Origin: an uncultured Pelagibacteraceae bacterium
Lineage (GTDB): Bacteria > Pseudomonadota > Alphaproteobacteria > Pelagibacterales > Pelagibacteraceae
NCBI GenBank assembly: GCA_902594405.1
Contig: CACJMB010000003.1
Coordinates: forward strand, 1 to 64,000
DNA: 64,000 bases
Direction of reading: 5' to 3'
Each line of letters starts with the position of its first letter. The stretch's first letter is position 1. A model generated the notes under the pieces. That model saw nothing but the letters and a program-made list of their open reading frames with translations, did not search any database and was not told the DNA's origin. Below, one piece after another: positions 27,701 to 35,880 of this stretch. The position numbers were made by a program, and so were the translations under genes.

Positions 27701-28786
27701 ATGGAATTAATTAATAATTTTTCAGAGATATTTTTATCAGTATGGAATAAAGGAATTCTTGGTGTTGATATTTTTCAAATCTTAATTGGTATTGGAATAT
27801 TTTTACTATTCTTAATTTTTAGAGGTCTAATAAGCAAATTAGTTATTAAAAAATTAGAAATTATATCAAAAAGAACAACTAATAAATTAGATGATACTTT
27901 TGTTCAATCACTTGTAGGTCCAGCAAGATTTTTACCAATTGTATTAGGATTTTTTATTGCAAGCCACTATATGACTTTCTCACTAGAAGGAAGAGAGGTG
28001 GTAGATACAATTAATAGAACGTTGATTACTATTTTAATTTTTTGGGTAATTCACCAAATCATAGAACCAATTTCATACATACTTAGTGGTTTAGATAAAT
28101 TATTAACAAGAGAACTTATTGGCTGGATAATTAAATCATTAAAAATTTTAATTTTTATTTTAGGTTTAGCAGCAGTTTTAGAATTGTGGGGAATTAAAAT
28201 AGGTCCAATTATTGCAGGTCTTGGACTGTTTGGTGTTGCTGTTGCATTAGGCGCACAAGATTTATTTAAAAATCTAATTTCAGGAATTTTAGTTTTAGTT
28301 GAAAAGAGATTTAAAATTGGAGACTGGATTGCAGTTGAGGGAATTATTGAAGGTATAGTAGAAAAGATTGGATTTAGATCAACAACGATTAGAAAGTTTG
28401 ATAAGTCTCTTGCAATTATCCCAAATTTTCAGTTTGCAGAAAATGCAGTAGTAAACGTAAGTGAAACTTCCAATTGGTTGATTAGTTGGATTATCACACT
28501 TCAATATGACACTACAGTAGATCAATTGAAAAAGATTAGAGATGAAATAGAAAATCACATTAACTCAAGTGAAGATTATAATACTTCAATTGGAGTTGCG
28601 GTAAGAGTTGATAAATTTTCTGATAGTTCGATAGATATGTATGTTAGGTGTTTCACAAAATCAGGAAGTTGGAATAATTGGCTAGATGTTAAAGAAAGGT
28701 TAGCAATTGCGATTAAAGAAATCGTTGAAAAAAATGGTGCTTCATTTGCGTTCCCAAGTCAGTCGATTTATGTTGAGAAAAAATGA
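27701..28786 (+). CDS. MscS-family mechanosensitive channel
   Basis: A 361-residue membrane protein with an N-terminal membrane region of four hydrophobic segments (about 22-45, 70-90, 103-125, 145-165). The pore helix GLGLFGVAVALGAQDLFKNLISGILVLVE leads to the beta domain KRFKIGDWIAVEGIIEGIVEKIGFRSTTIR. It should open on hypo-osmotic shock to release solutes. It is in the same run as hemCD and overlaps the YggT gene by 4 bases. Confidence 0.92.
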   Translation: MELINNFSEIFLSVWNKGILGVDIFQILIGIGIFLLFLIFRGLISKLVIKKLEIISKRTTNKLDDTFVQSLVGPARFLPIVLGFFIASHYMTFSLEGREVVDTINRTLITILIFWVIHQIIEPISYILSGLDKLLTRELIGWIIKSLKILIFILGLAAVLELWGIKIGPIIAGLGLFGVAVALGAQDLFKNLISGILVLVEKRFKIGDWIAVEGIIEGIVEKIGFRSTTIRKFDKSLAIIPNFQFAENAVVNVSETSNWLISWIITLQYDTTVDQLKKIRDEIENHINSSEDYNTSIGVAVRVDKFSDSSIDMYVRCFTKSGSWNNWLDVKERLAIAIKEIVEKNGASFAFPSQSIYVEKK

Positions 28787-29073
28787 TAGCTATTTTTTAT
28801 TTAGTTTTACAAGTTTTAAAATTGTACTCTTATGTTGTAATCGCCAATGTTATTGTAAGTTGGTTAATAGCTTTTAACGTTCTTAATACTCAAAATAGGT
28901 TTGTGTATGCAATTTTAGAGTTGAGTTACAAATTAACCGAGCCTTTCCTGAATAAAATCAGACGTTTTTTGCCAAATTTAGGTTCACTAGATATTTCTCC
29001 AATCATTCTTCTTTTATTGATTTGGTTTATCGAAATGTGTATGAAGCTGTACATTGCACCAATGATTTTTTAG
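28783..29073 (+). CDS. yggT: YggT-family membrane protein
   Basis: A 96-residue protein with two membrane helices (about 3-30 and 67-92). YVVIANVIVSWLIAFNVLN, the T-E-P-F-L-N-K-I-R-R-F-L-P segment and LDISPIILLLLIWFIE are clear YggT motifs (R/N-x-x-x-S-W, T-E-P-x-L-x-x-I-R, D-x-S-P). It overlaps mscS by 4 bases, which suggests a shared membrane or osmotic role. Confidence 0.92.
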   Translation: MIAIFYLVLQVLKLYSYVVIANVIVSWLIAFNVLNTQNRFVYAILELSYKLTEPFLNKIRRFLPNLGSLDISPIILLLLIWFIEMCMKLYIAPMIF

Positions 29074-29082
29074 AAAAGAAAT

Positions 29083-29928
29083 ATGATTTTAATTGATGGA
29101 AAAAAAGCAGCCGCAGAATTAAGAGCAGAGTTAAAGGAAGAAGTCGCAGGGTTAAAATCAAAACATAATAAAGTACCAGGTTTAACAGTTATACTTATTG
29201 GTGATTTAACACCTAGTCAGATTTATGTGAGAAACAAAGAGAAATCAGCAAATGAGGTAGGATTAAAATCAGAAGTTATTAAATATCCAGACTCAGTTGA
29301 AGAAAAGACTGTTCTAGAAAAAATTCAAGAACTAAACAGTGATGAAACTGTTTCAGGAATTTTAGTTCAACTTCCTTTACCTAAGCATATTGATAAGCAG
29401 AAGGTTATAGAAGCTATTGATCCCTCAAAAGATGTAGATGGATTTCATCCAATGAATGTAGGCAATCTTTCATCTGGTTACGAAAGTTCGATACCTTGTA
29501 CTCCGCTTGGATGTTATTTGTTGATAAAAAAAATTGAACCTAATTTAAGTGGTAAAAAAGCTGTGGTTGTGGGTAGATCAAATTTAAATGGTAAACCAAT
29601 GACACAACTTCTATTAAAAGAAAATTGCACCGTAACTATAACTCATTCAAAAACTAAAGATTTAAAAGCTGAATGTTTAGAGGCGGATATAATTGTTGCA
29701 GCTGTAGGTATACCCGAACTTGTTAGAGGAGATTGGGTTAAGAAAGATGCTATTGTTATTGATGTTGGTATAAATAAAACTGACAATGGTATAGTTGGTG
29801 ATGTTCATTTTGATGAAGTTTCAAAAAATGCAAAAGCACTTACTCCAGTTCCTGGCGGTGTAGGTCCAATGACAATTGCTTGTTTATTAAAAAATACTAT
29901 TGAGTGTTTTAAAAGATCACAAAAATAA
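29083..29928 (+). CDS. folD: Methylenetetrahydrofolate dehydrogenase / cyclohydrolase
   Basis: A 281-residue bifunctional enzyme interconverting 5,10-methylene-THF and 10-formyl-THF with NADP. YVRNKEKSANEVG carries the catalytic Lys, GILVQLPLPKHI and DVDGFHPMNVG are the folate-site motifs, and VVGRSNLNGKPMTQLL starts the Rossmann domain. The end has TPVPGGVGPMTIACLL. It is the last gene of the hemC run. The 79 bases after it carry no clear terminator. Confidence 0.97.
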   Translation: MILIDGKKAAAELRAELKEEVAGLKSKHNKVPGLTVILIGDLTPSQIYVRNKEKSANEVGLKSEVIKYPDSVEEKTVLEKIQELNSDETVSGILVQLPLPKHIDKQKVIEAIDPSKDVDGFHPMNVGNLSSGYESSIPCTPLGCYLLIKKIEPNLSGKKAVVVGRSNLNGKPMTQLLLKENCTVTITHSKTKDLKAECLEADIIVAAVGIPELVRGDWVKKDAIVIDVGINKTDNGIVGDVHFDEVSKNAKALTPVPGGVGPMTIACLLKNTIECFKRSQK

Positions 29929-30007
29929 ACACTTTTTCTTATAAGTTTAATTGTCTCAAGGTTATTTAAATCAATTTAATTTTAATTGTATTTGATAAGC
30001 TTAATTT

Positions 30008-30223
30008 ATGAAAAAACCGAAATATGAATACAGGATTGCAATAATAATGATTTTGTTAACTGCAATACCAATTGGTGCGACCCAATTAGGGTGGTATTTA
30101 TATGGTAAACAAGTTGGTTTTGATTATGGTATGATTGCAGGAGTTTTTTCTGTTATCCTAGCAGGGTATTTAATGTACAGAAAAGGTTGGAGAAACGAAG
30201 AAGAGGACGAGGACGAGGATTAA
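30008..30223 (+). CDS. Small membrane protein, unrecognised
   Basis: A 71-residue protein with two predicted helices (about 9-30 and 38-56), a GATQLGWYLYGKQVGFDYG connector and a strongly acidic tail (NEEEDEDED). No family is recognised. It is one base upstream of the SHOCT-domain gene, so the two are probably co-expressed and may associate in the membrane. Confidence 0.65.
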   Translation: MKKPKYEYRIAIIMILLTAIPIGATQLGWYLYGKQVGFDYGMIAGVFSVILAGYLMYRKGWRNEEEDEDED

Positions 30224-30224
30224 T

Positions 30225-30497
30225 ATGGAAAAAGTAATTTTTTTTGCACTTGCTGTACCAATACTAGGTTTTGTATTTTACTTAGGTGGCACAGCTATAA
30301 TGAAAGGTTTCAAAGCAAAAGTTGAAAACAAACCAGCCAAACCAGAAGAAAAAGAAGAAGAAAATGAAACTCAAGTTTCTTCATCAAGTAGTAATGATCT
30401 TAGCAGCGAAATTACAAAATTAAACGAACTACACAAAAGTGGAGTTTTAACCCAAGAAGAGTTCGAAAAGGCAAAAAATAAACTATTAAATAATTAA
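30225..30497 (+). CDS. Membrane-anchored SHOCT-domain protein
   Basis: A 90-residue protein. Residues 4-26 form one membrane helix, followed by a charged and Ser-rich linker (30-60). The C-terminal SHOCT motif, EITKLNELHKSGVLTQEEFE, is typically an oligomerisation or interaction element at protein ends. The function is unknown. It sits between the small two-helix protein and the dehalogenase-like hydrolase. Confidence 0.8.
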   Translation: MEKVIFFALAVPILGFVFYLGGTAIMKGFKAKVENKPAKPEEKEEENETQVSSSSSNDLSSEITKLNELHKSGVLTQEEFEKAKNKLLNN

Positions 30498-30507
30498 TAG
30501 TTTAATC

Positions 30508-31395
30508 ATGTTCAGTGGATTTAAAAAAAAATTTATAAAAGTAAATAAAGGGAAAATTTTTTGTAGATTTAAAGGGAACGGTCCTCCCTTATTGCTACTT
30601 CATGGATACCCTCAAACCCATGTAATGTGGCACAAAACTGCCCCAGAGCTTAGTAAATATTTTACAGTAATTGTCGCTGATCTAAGGGGTTATGGAGATA
30701 GTTTTGTTTTACCTGGTGGAATTAATCATAAAAATTATTCAAAAAGAGAAATGGCTAAAGATATGGTTCAGTTGATGAATAAATTAAATTTTAAAAAATT
30801 TTTTGTTGCTGGACATGATAGGGGCGGAAGAGTTGCACATAGAATGGCAAGAGATTATAGAAATAAAATTATGGCTTTTAGTGTATTAGATATTTGTCCA
30901 ACTCTAGATATGTACGAGCATACAGATATGAAATTTGCAAAAGGATATTTTCATTGGTTTTATTTAATACAGCCCGCACCTTTACCAGAGAAAATGATAA
31001 TGGCAGACCCTAAAAGATGGTTACATAGTCGGTTTAATAGATCATCTAAACGTGCGATTGGAAGAGTTGAAGATGAATATTTTAGAGCCTTTAAACAAAG
31101 TAAAAGAATTCATGCCACATGTGAAGATTATAGAGCTGCGGCCACTATAGACTTAGAGCACGATAAAAAAGACAGAAATAAAAAATTAAATATTCCTATC
31201 CAAGTTTTGTGGGGGAAAAAAGGAGTAGTAGGAAAGCAATTTAATTCGATTAAAATTTGGCAAAAATATACATTTAAAAAAATTTATGGTGCAGAAATTA
31301 ATTCTGATCATTTCATTCCAGAGGAAAGCCCCAAACAAACTATAAATCACCTAAAAAAATTTTTTTTAAAAAATGTTAAAGATAATTCCAAATAA
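30508..31395 (+). CDS. Alpha/beta hydrolase, fluoroacetate/haloacetate dehalogenase-like
   Basis: A 295-residue hydrolase. LLLHGYPQTHVMWHK is the oxyanion region. GHDRGGRVAHRMA holds an Asp nucleophile with the R-x-x-R-type halide/carboxylate-binding arginines. HWFYLIQPAPLPEKMI and CEDYRAAATIDLEHD are characteristic of fluoroacetate dehalogenase. SDHFIPEE carries the catalytic His. These enzymes hydrolyse 2-haloacids, but close homologues may act on other small acids or epoxides. It overlaps the TauD-like gene by 23 bases. Confidence 0.85.
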   Translation: MFSGFKKKFIKVNKGKIFCRFKGNGPPLLLLHGYPQTHVMWHKTAPELSKYFTVIVADLRGYGDSFVLPGGINHKNYSKREMAKDMVQLMNKLNFKKFFVAGHDRGGRVAHRMARDYRNKIMAFSVLDICPTLDMYEHTDMKFAKGYFHWFYLIQPAPLPEKMIMADPKRWLHSRFNRSSKRAIGRVEDEYFRAFKQSKRIHATCEDYRAAATIDLEHDKKDRNKKLNIPIQVLWGKKGVVGKQFNSIKIWQKYTFKKIYGAEINSDHFIPEESPKQTINHLKKFFLKNVKDNSK

Positions 31396-32164
31396 AAAAA
31401 ATATTGGAGCTGAAATAATTGTAAATTTAATAGACATTACGAATAAAGATATTTTAAAAATTAAGAAAGCACTGAATAAATATGGAATGTTATATTTTAA
31501 GGAACAAAAATTAACTTCTAAACTTTACATTAAGTTTGCAAAATATTTCGGAAATTTAGCCAATTATCCAAGACTAAAAGGTTTAAATAAAAAATTTCCT
31601 CAAATTACAGTAGTGCAAAGAAAATCAACTGATAAAGGACCAAGTTTTGGTGAACAGTTTCATACCGATTCAATTTATACAAAAAAGCCACCAAGATTTA
31701 CAATGTTGCTTTCTAAACTTGTGCCAAAAAAAGGAAAAGCTAATACAGAATTTTGTTCTCAATATCTTGCTTATAAAGAATTACCAAATTCAATAAAAAG
31801 AAAATTTAAAAATGTTAAAGCTAAATATTCCTCTGAAGGTCCAATTTCGGTTACAACAAAAGAAAGAGTAAAAGAAAAAGGAAAAAATATTAAAGAACTT
31901 AAATCTTCCCATAAAATAATTAGAAAAATCAGTGCAAATCATTCGATTTATTGTAGTCCAGGACACTTTGTTGGTTTTAGTTCTAAGATAAAAAATCAAG
32001 AAAAGTTAAAAAAATTTTTATTTAAGCATCAAATTAAGAAGAAGTTTCAATTTTCATTGCCTTGGGAAAAAAATCAATTGGCTATATGGGATAACAGATC
32101 TATGCTTCATCAAGCAACTCCTTTTAAAGGAAATAGAATAATGCATAGAATAACAATCAAATAA
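31373..32164 (+). CDS. TauD/TfdA-family Fe(II)/2-oxoglutarate dioxygenase
   Basis: A 263-residue cupin oxygenase. The iron motif is HTD in GEQFHTDSIY, and the distal His is in WDNRSMLHQATPF. The 2-oxoglutarate Arg lies in the final RIMHRITIK. GMLYFKEQKL near the start is also a family trait. Relatives release sulfite from taurine, cleave aryloxy-acids or hydroxylate small acids; this substrate is unknown. Overlap with the dehalogenase-like gene suggests they act on the same compound class. Confidence 0.88.
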   Translation: MLKIIPNKKNIGAEIIVNLIDITNKDILKIKKALNKYGMLYFKEQKLTSKLYIKFAKYFGNLANYPRLKGLNKKFPQITVVQRKSTDKGPSFGEQFHTDSIYTKKPPRFTMLLSKLVPKKGKANTEFCSQYLAYKELPNSIKRKFKNVKAKYSSEGPISVTTKERVKEKGKNIKELKSSHKIIRKISANHSIYCSPGHFVGFSSKIKNQEKLKKFLFKHQIKKKFQFSLPWEKNQLAIWDNRSMLHQATPFKGNRIMHRITIK

Positions 32165-32167
32165 TTT

Positions 32168-33094
32168 ATGTTCACAATTTTTTTAGGACTAACTCCATTT
32201 ATATTTATTACTTTTTTAGGGTTTGTATTTGGTAAGTTAAAAGTCTTAGACCTTAGCCATGCTAAAATTTTAAATCTTTTCTTGTTCTATATTGCGGTCC
32301 CCGCATTGATCATTAAACTAATAGCACAAAATGAAATTGGACAAGTAGATTTCAAACAAATTTTCTCTTATTTAATTATGCAATCGATATGTGGAATTAT
32401 CGCTTACTTAATTACTTCAAAATATTTTAAAAGATCAATCACAGAGTCTATAATTTGGGCTTTAACAGTTGCATTATCAAACCATGTGACTTTGCTTTTG
32501 CCAATAACAGAAATATATTTTCAACAATATGTAATTACACAAGTTGCAAGTATCATATTAATGGATGGGATAATTTTATTATCTGTAATTGCTTTTTTTC
32601 TAGAATTATCTACAAAAAAAAATGTAAATTTATTTAATTTTATTAAAAATTTATTTTTAAACCCATTTATTCTTTCAATAATTATAGGTTTATTATTTTT
32701 ATTATTAAATTTAAATATTGATCAAACACCGATTGAATACACTTTGTCTAAACTTGCAGCATGTGTTTCACCAGTTGGATTGTTTGCAATTGGCATAACT
32801 CTTTCATTTTATACTAAAAATGTAATTAATAAATTATCCGTTTCTATTTCAGTTTTAAAATTAGTCATTTCCCCGATAATTTTATTGTTAATTGGATTAT
32901 TGTTTTTTAATGCAGGATTACCAGCTGAAATACCAGGTGCTTTCTTTGTGAGTGTTGCACCTTGCGGAGTTACTTCTATAGTTTTATGTTCCGCTTATAA
33001 TGTAAGTCCCGAAAATATAATTAAAGCAATTTTTGTCTCTACTATTGCTTCTATATGGACTATATTTTTTGCAATTAAGTATTTAACTCTATAA
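32168..33094 (+). CDS. AEC-family transporter (auxin efflux carrier type)
   Basis: A 308-residue permease with about ten hydrophobic helices. It contains FLFYIAVPALIIKLIA early, then a central hydrophilic break, and ends with PGAFFVSVAPCGVTSIVLCSAYN, a typical AEC pattern. Members export or import malonate, malate or other organic acids. It lies 3 bases after the dioxygenase, and with it and the hydrolase may form a small-acid uptake and degradation unit. It converges on the MBL gene with a 6-base overlap. Confidence 0.85.
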   Translation: MFTIFLGLTPFIFITFLGFVFGKLKVLDLSHAKILNLFLFYIAVPALIIKLIAQNEIGQVDFKQIFSYLIMQSICGIIAYLITSKYFKRSITESIIWALTVALSNHVTLLLPITEIYFQQYVITQVASIILMDGIILLSVIAFFLELSTKKNVNLFNFIKNLFLNPFILSIIIGLLFLLLNLNIDQTPIEYTLSKLAACVSPVGLFAIGITLSFYTKNVINKLSVSISVLKLVISPIILLLIGLLFFNAGLPAEIPGAFFVSVAPCGVTSIVLCSAYNVSPENIIKAIFVSTIASIWTIFFAIKYLTL

Positions 33095-34072
33095 CAATTT
33101 ATCTAGAGGACTAACTTCTCCAATTTTAAAAATAATTGCATCTTCTTTATTAAAACCATATTTTTCAGCATTATCTTTAAATCTAATTGGGGGTTCCATA
33201 ATTGGCTCCAATGACAAAACAAATGTTCCCCAATGCATTCCTAATACTTTTTTACTTTTTAGATCTTTTGCAACATTCAGAGCTTCTTCTGGTGTAGTAT
33301 GATAAATAGTTTTATCAAACATTGGTTTGAAATTATAAGCCCCAATATTAATCATTGTCAGATCAATAGGACCATATTTTTCACCTAGTTCTTTGTAGAC
33401 TTCCCCATATCCAGTGTCACACGCAAATAAAATTTTTTTATTTTTATATTCTATAAGAAAATTACCCCACAAAGTTTTATTAGTGTCTGTTAAACTTCTC
33501 TTTGACCAATGAACTGCAGGAAGTAAAGAAATTTTCAAATCCCCATTTATAAATATTTGATCATACCAATCCATTTCGTTTACATCTTTATATCCTTTAA
33601 AATATTTACCGAGGTTTAGTGGTGTTAATACTTTTGTGCTCTTAAAAGGAAAATTTCTAATTGTTGACATGTCCTGATGATCGTAATGATTATGAGTGAG
33701 TAAAAATATATCCGTTTTAGGTATCTCATTTAATTTTATTGCAGGATTAGTAAATCTTTTTGGACCAAAGATTAGTGGTCCAGCGTTCTTTGAAAATACA
33801 GGATCTGTTATAATTGTAGTTCCACCTAATTTTATAAGATATGTCGCGTGACCTATCCAAGCAATATAATCATTATCTTTATATCTTTCTAAATCAGCTA
33901 ATACTTTTTGTTTTTCAATAACATGTTCTTTCGGATATGATAAATCAACTTTTTTTCTCAATTTACTAAAAGTTCTATAAGAAAATTTTCCTGACTTGGA
34001 TATTATTACTGGAGATCCTTTTGGATTTCTGAAAGTGCCATCAGGCAAATGATGATAAGGTCTTTCTTTCAT
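33089..34072 (-). CDS. Metallo-beta-lactamase-fold hydrolase (NAPE-PLD/UlaG-like)
   Basis: A 327-residue zinc hydrolase. WIGHATYLIKLGGTTIITDPVFS, then LLTHNHYDHQDMST (the H-x-H-x-D-H motif, written HNHYDHQ), PAVHWSKRS, ACDTGYG and the late LGMHWGTFVLS complete the metal ligands. The start MKERPYHHLPDGTFRNP is typical of the NAPE-PLD-like branch, which cleaves phosphodiester bonds in N-acyl-phosphatidylethanolamine; bacterial substrates vary. It is one base downstream of the PQQ-type dehydrogenase. Confidence 0.88.
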   Translation of the reverse strand: MKERPYHHLPDGTFRNPKGSPVIISKSGKFSYRTFSKLRKKVDLSYPKEHVIEKQKVLADLERYKDNDYIAWIGHATYLIKLGGTTIITDPVFSKNAGPLIFGPKRFTNPAIKLNEIPKTDIFLLTHNHYDHQDMSTIRNFPFKSTKVLTPLNLGKYFKGYKDVNEMDWYDQIFINGDLKISLLPAVHWSKRSLTDTNKTLWGNFLIEYKNKKILFACDTGYGEVYKELGEKYGPIDLTMINIGAYNFKPMFDKTIYHTTPEEALNVAKDLKSKKVLGMHWGTFVLSLEPIMEPPIRFKDNAEKYGFNKEDAIIFKIGEVSPLDKLL

Positions 34073-34073
34073 A

Positions 34074-35141
34074 TTATTTTTTTTTCTCCATTAACCATAA
34101 GCTATTTCCTGCAAGAAAATATATTTTTCCATTAACAGGGTGAACTTGTATATCTCTTATTCTTCCAATTTTATCTTTGAAAATAATTGTTTCTTCAATC
34201 TTGGATAAATTTTGAAATTTTAATTTTCTCATTGATTTATCTTTTAAAGAAGTAATTAGCGCCTCGCCGTTCCACTCTTTAAATTCATTTCCCTTATAAA
34301 TAGTTATGGCACTTGCTGCTATTGAAGGCACCCAGTATTGGATTGCCTTTGTAAAACCTGGTTTCCATTTAGGTCCGATTTTTGAGCCTGAATAATTTGT
34401 TCCACCCCAACCTAAAATTTTCCAACCATAATTTTCTCCCTTTTTTACCTCACCAAACCAATCACCACCTTTTGCACCATGGTTGCTTGCATAAATTTTT
34501 CCATCAAAAGAGGAATAGGTTAGACCTTGAGGATTGCGAACACCAATTTGATAAATCTCTGGTAACCAATTTGATTTTCCTTCAAACTTAGGGTTATCTT
34601 TTGGAATACTACCATCTAAATGAATTCTGATAATACTTCCAGGGTGGTTTGTTGGATCTTGAGCAATCATACCCCCACCTCTTTCACCAGCTGATGCAAA
34701 AAGATAATTATCTTTTATGGCTAGTCTTGAACCGAAATGATAACCAGATTCTATTGGTGGTTCAGCTTGAAATATATTTTTAAAATCTAAATTTTTTTTA
34801 TTTAATTTAGCTTTTGCAATCGAGGTACTTGTTTTCCAATCTCCTCGATTTTCTGAATAAGAAATCCATAAGTAATTATTTTGATAGATAATATCTAACA
34901 AGCCTCCTTGTCCGTGAACAAAATAATTTAAGTTATGTTCAACTTCATAAAATTCTTCAGAAATAATATTTACTATTTTTATACTTCCAGTTTTTTCAGT
35001 GATAATAAGCTCTTCATCACTTATAAAACTCGATCCCCATGGATCATTTAAATCTGCTAATTTTTTAAAAGTAAAATTTTCAGAAAAACTTTCGGATGAA
35101 AATAAAAAAAGGAAAAATATAGAAAAAAAATATTTGATCAC
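34074..35141 (-). CDS. Exported PQQ-dependent sugar dehydrogenase-like protein (YliI/sGDH family)
   Basis: A ~355-residue periplasmic beta-propeller. GTG 35141 gives signal peptide MIKYFFSIFFLFLFSSESFS; an ATG at 35177 overlaps the SDR gene and adds non-signal residues, so it is rejected. The motifs LNDPWGSSFI, GERGGGMIAQDP, GVRNPQGLTY, NHGAKGGDW and ENYGWKILGWGG match aldose sugar dehydrogenases binding PQQ and calcium. No PQQ synthesis genes occur in the window. The substrate is unknown. Confidence 0.85.
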   Translation of the reverse strand: MIKYFFSIFFLFLFSSESFSENFTFKKLADLNDPWGSSFISDEELIITEKTGSIKIVNIISEEFYEVEHNLNYFVHGQGGLLDIIYQNNYLWISYSENRGDWKTSTSIAKAKLNKKNLDFKNIFQAEPPIESGYHFGSRLAIKDNYLFASAGERGGGMIAQDPTNHPGSIIRIHLDGSIPKDNPKFEGKSNWLPEIYQIGVRNPQGLTYSSFDGKIYASNHGAKGGDWFGEVKKGENYGWKILGWGGTNYSGSKIGPKWKPGFTKAIQYWVPSIAASAITIYKGNEFKEWNGEALITSLKDKSMRKLKFQNLSKIEETIIFKDKIGRIRDIQVHPVNGKIYFLAGNSLWLMEKKK

Positions 35142-35142
35142 T

Positions 35143-35853
35143 TTAAGAAAGTTTAGACCTACCACCATCAACTGCAATTATTTGGCCTGTAACCCAAGAA
35201 CTATCTTCTGTAAGTAAGAATTTAGCAAGAGCAGCGGAGTCTTTACCTTCACCCAATCTTTTAAGGGGATGTGCTTTTGCAATGCCTTCAGCTATAGCAG
35301 TGTTTTTTAACATTGGTTCTGCTATTTTAGATTTTGTTAAACTTGGTGCCACACAATTTACTCTTATGTTAGGAGCAAATTCAGCCGCAAGAGAAACCGT
35401 CAAACCTTCAACAGCTGCTTTTGCTGATGCTATTATTGCATGATTGGTAAAACCTCTTTGAGCAGCAACAGTTGAAAATAACACTATTGAACCTTTATTT
35501 TTTTTTAAACTTTCCTGATATCCTTTAATAGCCTCTACAGCAGAATAAAGATTAAGTTTCATGCATTTCTGAAAGTCCTGTTCATTTACCATTCTTAATG
35601 GTTTCAAATCAATTGAACCTACACAATATGCTAGGCCTTTGATTTCAGAAATATCTGATTTAACTTTTTCTATAAACCCATCCTCTAAAACATCTGCAAC
35701 AGTATGTGAGCATCCAAGTTTTTCAGAGATAGAACTAAGTTCACTTTCATTTCTTCCAACTAAATGAATATCGTTTCTAGAGTTTTTTAATTGTTCCGCT
35801 AAACTTGATCCAATAGAACCTGTCGCACCAAAAATTACATATTTTTCTGACAT
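35143..35853 (-). CDS. SDR-family oxidoreductase with atypical active site
   Basis: A 236-residue Rossmann protein. The cofactor loop is FGATGSIGSSLAEQL, VGRN suggests a basic NADP-binding position, and SIVLFSTVAAQRGF holds the catalytic Ser. The Y-x-x-x-K motif instead reads I-A-S-A-K in NHAIIASAKAAVEGL, so the usual catalytic Tyr is Ile. This H-x-I-I-x-x-x-K pattern recurs in some SDR branches. Its end lies 1 base before the GTG of the dehydrogenase, so they are probably co-transcribed. It diverges from the photolyase gene. Confidence 0.88.
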   Translation of the reverse strand: MSEKYVIFGATGSIGSSLAEQLKNSRNDIHLVGRNESELSSISEKLGCSHTVADVLEDGFIEKVKSDISEIKGLAYCVGSIDLKPLRMVNEQDFQKCMKLNLYSAVEAIKGYQESLKKNKGSIVLFSTVAAQRGFTNHAIIASAKAAVEGLTVSLAAEFAPNIRVNCVAPSLTKSKIAEPMLKNTAIAEGIAKAHPLKRLGEGKDSAALAKFLLTEDSSWVTGQIIAVDGGRSKLS

Positions 35854-35880
35854 AAAAAATTTTATTAGTTATATTTAACT

